From SIG480 sp045539475 (GTDB taxonomy: Bacteria > Bacillota > Clostridia > Oscillospirales > JAAYXM01), in assembly GCA_045539475.1 (NCBI GenBank), contig JAZQFJ010000003.1, positions 16,758 through 80,757 of the forward strand: DNA of 64,000 bases. The letters run 5' to 3'. Of this stretch, positions 57,312-64,000 are shown in pieces. Numbering within the stretch: position 1 is the stretch's first letter; every line of letters starts with the position of its first letter. Under the pieces are notes generated by a model, which made no database searches, had not been told where the DNA came from, and saw only the letters and a list, made by a program, of their open reading frames with translations. The position numbers were made by a program, and so were the translations under genes.

Positions 57312-59789
57312 TTACAGCTTCGTTATAAACTTTGAAGCCGTTTTATAAAGAAGGCGCTTTGTGCCGACGGAATCAAACGCTATTTCAAGCAGAACATCTC
57401 CACCGACCGGATTTGCCGAAATGACAAGTCCTTCCTTAAACGCCTTATGCAAAATACGGTCGCCCGCAGAAAGGTCACATGTGGCAGGGGAATCTGCCTT
57501 TTGCGCGGCTGATGTGAAGGATGAAGAGAAGCCGGAGGTTGTTTTTCTTCTCGGGCGGATTTCCTCGCCCGACCAATTTCCCGAGCTTTCCTGCGGTCTG
57601 CGCGCGCTTTGACCACTCCCGAAAGAAGCATTCCGTGAATATTCTGAGCCGGAATCTTCACCAAAGCTCCATGAACGTGTCTGCGGCTCAAAGCCTTTTT
57701 CCTCGACAAGACCTGCGGGGATTTCGGAAATAAATCTCGATTTTTTTCCGTATTTCGTCTGACCGAAAAGCAGGCGCGTGTGTGCATATATCATATGAAG
57801 CTCGCGCTTTGCGCGCGTTGTTGCAACATAAAACAGGCGTCTTTCCTCTTCGATTTCAAGATCATCAAATTCTCGCAGGCTCGGGAACATACCTTCCTCA
57901 AGTCCTGTGATAAAAACAATGGGGAACTCAAGCCCTTTTGCGCTATGCACTGTCATGAGCGTGACGTTATCATCACTGCTGTCAAAATTATCAAGGTCAG
58001 TGAAAAGAGAAACTTCTTCAAGGAAGCCTGAAAGTGATGCGTTTTCCTGCTTTTCATATTCAATTATAGACGATTTAAGCTCCATGACGTTTTCGAGCCT
58101 CGTCTGCTCTTTTCCGTCTTTTTCCGCAAGAAGATACTGAGTGTATCCCGTTTTTGTTATAAGCTCGTCATAAAGCTCTCCGAGCTCCGTCTCGCCAAGC
58201 TTTCCGCGGATGGTGTTTATAATGGATGCAAATTCGCGGAGCGCACTTGCATTTCTCGAAAGCTCCGGATATTCGTCCACACGTGAAACTACGTCAAAAG
58301 CATAGGTGTTATCACGCTGTGCCAGAAGCTCTATCGTCTCAACGGTTTTATCTCCTATTTTCCTTGACGGAACATTTATAATGCGCTTTAGGCGAAGCGT
58401 GTCCGTCGGATTTGAGATAACGCAGAGATACGCGAGCATATCCTTAACCTCGGCACGCTCAAAAAAGCCTTTGCCGCCAACAATTTTTGCGTGTATTCCG
58501 TTAAATTTAAGAACGCGCTCAATCTGCATCGACTGTGCGTTTGTGCGATAGAGAACGGCGCAATCGGAAAACGCGGCACCCGCCGCCTTTGCGGCGAGGA
58601 TCCGCTCTGCTATATATGCGGCTTCATCGCGCTCGTTTTCTGCATGGTAAACAACAGGAAGAGGACCGTCGTTATTGTCCGTCCAGAGGTTTTTGCCTTT
58701 TCTTCCCATATTGTTTTTAATAACGCTGTTTGCAATTTCAAGAATCTTGTTTGTCGAGCGGTAATTCTGCTCAAGACGGATTACCTCTGCATTTTTGAAC
58801 TGCTCCTCAAAATTGAGAATATTCTCAATCGTTGCACCACGGAAGCGATAAATACTCTGGTCATCATCGCCGACAACGCATATATTTCCGCTCCCCCCCG
58901 CAAGAAGCGCGGCAAGAAGATACTGTGCGTGGTTGGTATCCTGATACTCGTCCACAAGCACATAGCGGAACTTCCTGCGATAATAATCCAACACATCGCG
59001 GTGCTCGGAAAGAAGGTTTACCGTAAGCATTATAATATCATCAAAATCAAGCGCATTTGCACCCTTTAACCGTGCCTGATATTTTTTATACACCGCGGCA
59101 ATCTTTTCAAGACGGAAGTTACCCTCAGAGTCCTTTTCAAACGCAGAAGGGGAGAGCATAGAATCCTTTGCGCGGCTGATAACCGTTTGCACCGCGCGCG
59201 GCGGAAAAGCTTTTGTATCAATACTCATTTCCGCCAATACGTCCTTTATAACGCGTTCGGAGTCCGCCGAGTCGTAAATAGTAAAGGATGCGTCGTAGCC
59301 AAGCTTATCTATATCACGGCGAAGAATACGCACGCACGCGGAATGGAACGTTGCCGCCCAGATATCGTCTGCTTTTTCCTCGCCCACGGCGCGCGCAAGA
59401 CGCTCTTTGAGCTCATTTGCGGCTTTGTTTGTGAATGTTATGGCGATAATCTGCCACGGTAAAGCAGGGTTTAAGGCACATATATTCTCTGCGCTTTCTT
59501 TTAAGAAATCAGCACCGGACTTTATGTATTCGCGCAAAATCTCAACATCCATATCCGTTATTCTGTCCGGAATCTCATCAGAATTATAAGCGTTGCCGTA
59601 TTTGATTATGTTTGCAATGCGGTTAATGATAACTGTTGTCTTTCCGCTTCCTGCACCCGCAAGCAAAAGAAGCGGGTCTTCAGTCTTGAAGACCGCGCGC
59701 CTTTGCCTATCGTTTAAAAACCCAAATTCGCGCTCGATATGCGCGCGGCGGAGATTTAAAAACTCCGCCCGTAAACTTTCACTAAGCAT
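57312..59789 (-). CDS. pcrA: UvrD/PcrA-type ATP-dependent DNA helicase
   Basis: An 825-residue superfamily 1A helicase. Walker A is LLAGAGSGKTTVI near residue 43; further motifs are IITFTNKAANELKER, FRYVLVDEYQDTNHAQY (II), VVGDDDQSIYRFRGA (III), LEQNYRSTNKIL (IV), VTLMTVHSAKGLEFPIVF (V) and EERRLFYVATTRAK (VI). The C-terminal 70 residues resemble a PcrA tudor-like RNA-polymerase-binding domain (SAGDRILHKAFKEGLVIS). It acts in repair and replication. Confidence 0.94.
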   Translation of the reverse strand: MLSESLRAEFLNLRRAHIEREFGFLNDRQRRAVFKTEDPLLLLAGAGSGKTTVIINRIANIIKYGNAYNSDEIPDRITDMDVEILREYIKSGADFLKESAENICALNPALPWQIIAITFTNKAANELKERLARAVGEEKADDIWAATFHSACVRILRRDIDKLGYDASFTIYDSADSERVIKDVLAEMSIDTKAFPPRAVQTVISRAKDSMLSPSAFEKDSEGNFRLEKIAAVYKKYQARLKGANALDFDDIIMLTVNLLSEHRDVLDYYRRKFRYVLVDEYQDTNHAQYLLAALLAGGSGNICVVGDDDQSIYRFRGATIENILNFEEQFKNAEVIRLEQNYRSTNKILEIANSVIKNNMGRKGKNLWTDNNDGPLPVVYHAENERDEAAYIAERILAAKAAGAAFSDCAVLYRTNAQSMQIERVLKFNGIHAKIVGGKGFFERAEVKDMLAYLCVISNPTDTLRLKRIINVPSRKIGDKTVETIELLAQRDNTYAFDVVSRVDEYPELSRNASALREFASIINTIRGKLGETELGELYDELITKTGYTQYLLAEKDGKEQTRLENVMELKSSIIEYEKQENASLSGFLEEVSLFTDLDNFDSSDDNVTLMTVHSAKGLEFPIVFITGLEEGMFPSLREFDDLEIEEERRLFYVATTRAKRELHMIYAHTRLLFGQTKYGKKSRFISEIPAGLVEEKGFEPQTRSWSFGEDSGSEYSRNASFGSGQSARRPQESSGNWSGEEIRPRRKTTSGFSSSFTSAAQKADSPATCDLSAGDRILHKAFKEGLVISANPVGGDVLLEIAFDSVGTKRLLYKTASKFITKL

Positions 59790-59794
59790 AAAAA

Positions 59795-60724
59795 CTATTC
59801 TCCCAAAAATGCAGCGCCGATGATGCCCGCATCATTCCCAAGCTGTGCTGTAAGAAACTTCGTCTGCTTGCCGTAATCGGAATAACATTCCTTTTTGACA
59901 ATCTCGCGGATAGGAGAAAGAAGCGTTTCTCCCTCTTTTGCCACTCCGCCACCGAAAATTATTGCCTCCGGGCAGAGGAAATTTATAACGTCAAGAACGC
60001 CTGTGGCAAGATATCTTACATACTGCGCCACAACTGCTTCGCCTGCCTTATCTCCATCGCGCATTGCATCAAAAGCGGTTTTTCCGTTCACCTTATCCAA
60101 GCTCCCTGCAAGCTTCCACATCTTGCTTTCCGGAGTTCTTTCCATTGCTTCACGCGTCTGGCGAACAAGTGCCGTAGCCGAGCCATAAAGCTCAAAGCAC
60201 CCGCGGCGACCGCAATTACATTTCATTCCTTCCGGATACAGACATATATGCCCAAGCTCTCCCGCCGCGCCGTTTACGCCGGAAAAGATCCTGTTGTCGA
60301 TAATAATCCCCGCGCCGATACCTGTGCCGAGAGTAATCATAACTGCATTATTAAATTCCTTTGCCGAACCGAAAAGCACTTCGGCAAGAGCCGCCGCATT
60401 AGCGTCATTTCCAATAGAGCAGGGGAGACCTGTCTTTTCCTTAACATATCCTGCAAGGTCGGTATTTACAAACGGAATATTATTGCAATAAACAACGATT
60501 CCCGTCTTATCGTCAGCATGCCCCGGAACGCCTATACCAACAGCGGTAATCTCCGCATCTCCGGCGTTTTCGCGCACGCTTTCTATAACCTTCACAATTG
60601 CGGAAAGAAGCGCTTCTTCGCTTTCCGTAACAGTCGGGATGCTTGTCTTATAAATAAGCTCTCCACTGTCTGAGACAAGCCCTCCCGCGATATTTGTTCC
60701 ACCTAAGTCAATTCCTATTTTCAA
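59795..60724 (-). CDS. glcK: ROK-family glucokinase
   Basis: A 309-residue ROK kinase that phosphorylates glucose with ATP. The N-terminal ATP motif is IGIDLGGTNIAGG; the zinc-binding CNCGRRGCFE and GAAGELGH regions are typical, and SIGNDANAAALAE holds the catalytic Asp. The start is TTG 60724, eight bases after AAGGAG. It is five bases upstream of pcrA and 26 bases downstream of hprK, so carbon-control genes are clustered. Confidence 0.93.
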   Translation of the reverse strand: MKIGIDLGGTNIAGGLVSDSGELIYKTSIPTVTESEEALLSAIVKVIESVRENAGDAEITAVGIGVPGHADDKTGIVVYCNNIPFVNTDLAGYVKEKTGLPCSIGNDANAAALAEVLFGSAKEFNNAVMITLGTGIGAGIIIDNRIFSGVNGAAGELGHICLYPEGMKCNCGRRGCFELYGSATALVRQTREAMERTPESKMWKLAGSLDKVNGKTAFDAMRDGDKAGEAVVAQYVRYLATGVLDVINFLCPEAIIFGGGVAKEGETLLSPIREIVKKECYSDYGKQTKFLTAQLGNDAGIIGAAFLGE

Positions 60725-60750
60725 TGTAAAAACTCCTTATTTAATCAAGA

Positions 60751-61689
60751 TTAATCGTAAAAATTGTCACTTATTCTTGCAGAAAGCTCTTCCGCCGCAT
60801 TATAACCCATCTTCTTATGGCGGTTGTTCATAGCGGCAACCTCAATTATAACAGCGAGGTTCCTTCCCGGCTTTACCGGAACGGTCAGGCACGGAATGTC
60901 GATTCCCAAAATATCCATATACTGCGTTTCGGCACCGAAGCGGTCATACTGCTTTCCGTCCTTCCACAGCTCAAGATTTATAACAAGGTCAATCTTCTCC
61001 GTAAGCTTAACCGAGCCCATACCGAATATTCTGCGCACATCGACGACTCCTATACCGCGAAGCTCAATAAAATGACGGATAATTTCCGGTGCCGAGCCGA
61101 CGATGCTCTTGGAAGATACCTTTTTAAGCTCAACCGCATCATCTGCGATAAGACGGTGACCGCGCTTTACAAGCTCTATCGCCGTTTCGCTTTTTCCTAT
61201 TCCGCTCTCTCCGAGAAGAAGCACTCCTTCGCCGTAAACCTCAACAAGAACACCATGGCGCGTTATGCGCGGAGCAAGCTGAACGTTGAGATACGCAATA
61301 AGCGCAGACATAAAGTTTGATGTGACGTAAGGGGTGCGGAAAATCGGCGTGGAATAACGCTTTGCCACCTCGATAATCTCCGGAAACACCCCCAGGTTCC
61401 TTGTGAAAACAACAAACGGAACATGGCGCGCAAGAAGCGCATCAAAACGCTCTGTGCGTTGCTCTGAGGTAAGCGTGTTCAGAAAGCTTGTCTCAACTCT
61501 GCCGAGAACAACTGTTCGGGTATTGTCAAATTCCTTGAAAAATCCTGAAAGCTGAAGCCCGGGACGGTTGATATCGGTAGACGCAAGCTCCATATTTTCG
61601 TATCCGTCCGGCCCGTAGATGATTTCAAGTGAAAACTCCTTTATAATCTCTTTTAATTTTATTGTGTAATTTCCAAAATTCGTATCCAC
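60751..61689 (-). CDS. hprK: HPr kinase/phosphorylase
   Basis: A 312-residue HprK that phosphorylates Ser46 of HPr in response to metabolic state and controls carbon catabolite repression. The N-terminal domain shows LQLSGFFKEF; the Walker A is LLGESGIGKSETAIEL near residue 155; the C-terminal signature FGMGSVKLTEKIDLVINLE is present. The start is GTG 61689 after GGAGGT. No PTS genes are in this window. Confidence 0.95.
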   Translation of the reverse strand: MDTNFGNYTIKLKEIIKEFSLEIIYGPDGYENMELASTDINRPGLQLSGFFKEFDNTRTVVLGRVETSFLNTLTSEQRTERFDALLARHVPFVVFTRNLGVFPEIIEVAKRYSTPIFRTPYVTSNFMSALIAYLNVQLAPRITRHGVLVEVYGEGVLLLGESGIGKSETAIELVKRGHRLIADDAVELKKVSSKSIVGSAPEIIRHFIELRGIGVVDVRRIFGMGSVKLTEKIDLVINLELWKDGKQYDRFGAETQYMDILGIDIPCLTVPVKPGRNLAVIIEVAAMNNRHKKMGYNAAEELSARISDNFYD

Positions 61690-62083
61690 AAAACGGCACC
61701 TCCTGTGTTTTTTATGAATTTAATTATTTCAATGCACGAAGTGTAATTCATTGAATTTGCCTTACAAATTTATTATACCATAAGCGTAAGCGAAATGGTA
61801 TAATGTAGCCATATTTTTCGGTTTCCGGCAAAGCCGGAGAGGAAAATGGCATTGAATCAGTATAATAACTGCTTTTACAGTTATTATACCATAAATGTTT
61901 TTTCTGTTCAAGAAAAAACAGAGAAGCGAAGCTTTGGAAAATCTCTGATTTTCATAATTTGTGATAAAATGTTCTCTCAGGCGTCCGATAGCTTGCTTTT
62001 GCAAGGCATCGGCTTCGCACCGTGAGGTTGTTATACCCGTATTTTGCACGAATTTCAATGTGTTATTGCGAAAATAGATAAAA
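61690..62083. other. Hairpin-rich intergenic stretch
   Basis: About 390 bases without a credible gene. At least three stems: TTATACCA/TGGTATAA (about 61776-61804), GTATAATAACTG/CAGTTATTATAC (61860-61889), and AGAG...CTCT arms around 61919-61949. The layout suggests a structured dispersed element rather than a promoter. Confidence 0.5.
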
Positions 62084-62107
62084 CCCGCAGGGCAAATGCC
62101 CTGCGGG
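62084..62107 (-). terminator. Terminator of the right-edge S-layer paralogue
   Basis: CCCGCAGGGC and GCCCTGCGGG with an AAAT loop, T-rich on the minus strand; a relative of the hairpins at 47813 and 48461. Confidence 0.85.
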
Positions 62108-62137
62108 GAAACATTGTGTAGTTTATTTGGGTAGGGA

Positions 62138-64000
62138 TTAGTCTACGTAGTTAGCAAATGCATAACCTTCTGCAAAAGAGAAGATACGAACCACTTGTCC
62201 TTGCAAGACTTCAATAATCGCATTTCCACCATCATTGTAGAGAAGGCTCTTCTCTGTAGAAGGAACAACGGTAAGAGATTCACCTACATAATCGTCACCA
62301 CTGAATCCGATAATATGGCAACCCTCATCATCGTGGAACTTTATGCGCTTGGTGTCTTCATTCTTTATATCAACTACAGAATACTTAGTCGTTACATGTT
62401 CTTTGCACTTATCTTTATCTGCCGTAAGTCCATTATACTCACAACCATCTTGCTCACAAATTTCAAGCGCAAGATCTGTATCATAGAAAGAAACTATTCC
62501 GTTCTTGCATCCGGTAATATTTACAAGGAACAATCCAGACCCAGTACCAGCAACATATGTTCTTTCAATATCATCGATCGTTCCACCAAATGAATCTGCA
62601 ACGCAAATTTTTCCTTCCGCGTCCATACTGAAGCGCAAGAACGACCCTTCCTCGAAGGCTTTCTTATATTTACCAACATCCGCAAGCTCATCTGCTTTGA
62701 GAGCAGGTGTTCCGTCATATTTTTCTACATTATCAACTGTTCTTGCGGTAAATACACCGTTTTCGTTAAGAAGCGTAAGCTCTGCATATAATCCTTTCGC
62801 AGACGGACTGTATTTTGCTCTTGCAGAAACAATATATGCAAACGAACCATCAGTTTTATTGTAATCAAGACCCTCGGTATCTTCACCAACAGTTATAGAG
62901 GCCGCAGCAACAAACTTATTTGCGCTTGTTTTAGAGTTGAAGAGAACATGACCTATTCCGCTTTCTGCTATTTGGCCATTGCCAGCAACAGTAACATAAA
63001 GATTGGGGATTTCTTCCATTTGCACATCTTTTACAAAACCCGTCTTGTATGCCTTGAACTTAACAGGCATATAACCAGACGCACTTACATCAGCCTTCCC
63101 CTTATCATTGCTCGGGTCTCCCGGTGCAACATCAACAGTACCGTCTGCTCTATAGCAGGGGTTTCCATAAAGGGCAAAAACAATAGTCGATTCGCTCATC
63201 GGATAATATGTAGCTTGCTTCTCATCCGAAATTTTATCATATTTCTTTGTTGCGTCATTATATTTGTATACTTCTTTTTCAATGGAGAACTGATCGCCCT
63301 CACCTACTAATCCATACTCCACCTTTGTTGTTCTTGTAATCTCCTCGGGTTCTACAAATTCCCCTGTTGTTTTATCGTAAGCACCGAGAATGTTGGTTCC
63401 GTTCACATAAGTGCTACGATAATCATTATCCTTGAAATACTGTTCGGAAAGGTCGATTGTGCCATCGTCACGGATCTTATATTTAACAACCATACCAAAA
63501 TATGCGTTGCCTCTAAAGTCCTCCGGACGATCATTCAATTCACTTTCCGGTTCAGAAGGAACCTTCGTATAAAGTTTTCCAAGCTGATATGTACCCTCCG
63601 AACCATCAGTATGTCCTATTGCTACAAAACCAATACCTTCTTCTTCATCATACCACGAACGAAGAATAACACCAATGTTTGAGTTTTCAATAACCTGCTC
63701 ATCATCAGTCTCAATATCCATAATTATATTATTGTAGAGGAAATACTTTGCATTGCCACGAAACGCCCCAAGTTCTTCCTTATAGTAATCAGTGTAGATA
63801 TTTTCGTTCGGATAAGTGATGATGTCAGCGCCGGTCCATGCATAGTAAGCATTGCCGCCGAGGATAACGCCGTTGTCATCTGTGAAGTCTTCAACAGCTG
63901 CTGTGAGTGTGTCTACCTTCTCGATGTAAACCTTGCCGTTTGCACGGTATACTACTACATAATCATCAACTGCAACTTCATCAACAAGAACTACGTCCTC
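62138..64000 (-). CDS. S-layer protein paralogue, 5' end beyond the window
   Basis: The frame stays open to the right edge, so at least 620 residues are seen; the ATG at 63721 is internal. The visible part aligns along its length with residues from about 520 of the S-layer protein at 48513-51851, including the shared C-terminal block (VPSTEK and VRIFSFAEGY versus IRIYSFAEGF). It lacks the Cys/His insert. SLH repeats, if present, lie upstream. At the edge the DNA is identical to the paralogue for 140 bases, while the C-terminal half is strongly diverged. Confidence 0.85.
   Translation of the reverse strand, partial: EDVVLVDEVAVDDYVVVYRANGKVYIEKVDTLTAAVEDFTDDNGVILGGNAYYAWTGADIITYPNENIYTDYYKEELGAFRGNAKYFLYNNIIMDIETDDEQVIENSNIGVILRSWYDEEEGIGFVAIGHTDGSEGTYQLGKLYTKVPSEPESELNDRPEDFRGNAYFGMVVKYKIRDDGTIDLSEQYFKDNDYRSTYVNGTNILGAYDKTTGEFVEPEEITRTTKVEYGLVGEGDQFSIEKEVYKYNDATKKYDKISDEKQATYYPMSESTIVFALYGNPCYRADGTVDVAPGDPSNDKGKADVSASGYMPVKFKAYKTGFVKDVQMEEIPNLYVTVAGNGQIAESGIGHVLFNSKTSANKFVAAASITVGEDTEGLDYNKTDGSFAYIVSARAKYSPSAKGLYAELTLLNENGVFTARTVDNVEKYDGTPALKADELADVGKYKKAFEEGSFLRFSMDAEGKICVADSFGGTIDDIERTYVAGTGSGLFLVNITGCKNGIVSFYDTDLALEICEQDGCEYNGLTADKDKCKEHVTTKYSVVDIKNEDTKRIKFHDDEGCHIIGFSGDDYVGESLTVVPSTEKSLLYNDGGNAIIEVLQGQVVRIFSFAEGYAFANYVD
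63861..64000 (-). repeat. 140-bp tract identical to 50155-50294
   Basis: Identical to the corresponding coding tract of the first S-layer gene, running to the window edge. Confidence 0.9.

Overview
The window looks like a chromosomal stretch from a Gram-positive anaerobe of the class Clostridia, probably an uncultured gut or rumen lineage. The support is: long leftward operons with strong AGGAGG-type ribosome sites, several SLH-domain surface proteins, HPr kinase, a CD1247-like acidic zinc-ribbon protein, an NfnAB pair, RqcH, YqeG, TrmK and TepA homologues. Base composition is moderate except for one AT-rich block at about 28.6-33.0 kb. No rRNA, tRNA, CRISPR array, phage gene or intact transposase was seen.

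Layout. 0-1.6 kb: the 3' end of an AraC-type regulator and a RelB-PIN toxin-antitoxin module. 1.7-9.4 kb: a large secreted Ig-like protein, a TIM-barrel sugar isomerase-like gene, NfnAB, DegV and an XRE membrane regulator. 9.4-19 kb: a leftward growth and division cluster (dut, maf, mreC, mreD, PBP2, then minD-mgsA) with zapA, a U32 peptidase and tyrS. 19-27.8 kb: a YhcG-type nuclease, then housekeeping genes (CD1247-like, efp, aroQ, yqeG, rqcH, Nif3, trmK, DUF1858, tepA).

27.6-34.6 kb is the accessory region. It holds a truncated XRE gene, a 1353-residue surface protein that joins SLH, Ca-binding, VWA and lipase modules, an overlapping four-helix membrane protein, decayed XRE remnants, and a complete three-gene HipBST-like kinase toxin-antitoxin set under an operator-covered consensus promoter. 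34.6-42 kb: a Na/Pi cotransporter and a nucleoside or purine uptake operon (xpt, BMP lipoprotein, ATPase, two permeases). 42-48.4 kb: a lipoprotein, YifB, DUF896-gtrA-azlC-azlD, an aldo/keto reductase and a RelE-type pair. 48.5-52 kb: an S-layer protein. 52-62 kb: a four-helix-bundle gene, guaA (ATP-pyrophosphatase half only), cysK, a three-gene rightward operon ending in rlmA, a DUF559 nuclease, pcrA, glucokinase and hprK. The right edge cuts a second S-layer paralogue.

A theme across the accessory parts is small genes bracketed by near-identical direct repeats: the RelB-PIN module (20 bp), DUF896 (135 bp), the four-helix-bundle gene (85 bp, with compensatory stem changes) and the DUF559 nuclease (135 bp). 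With the chimeric VWA-lipase locus, these repeat-bounded cassettes are the most unusual content. Positions come from reading the sequence; functions come from family recognition without database searches.
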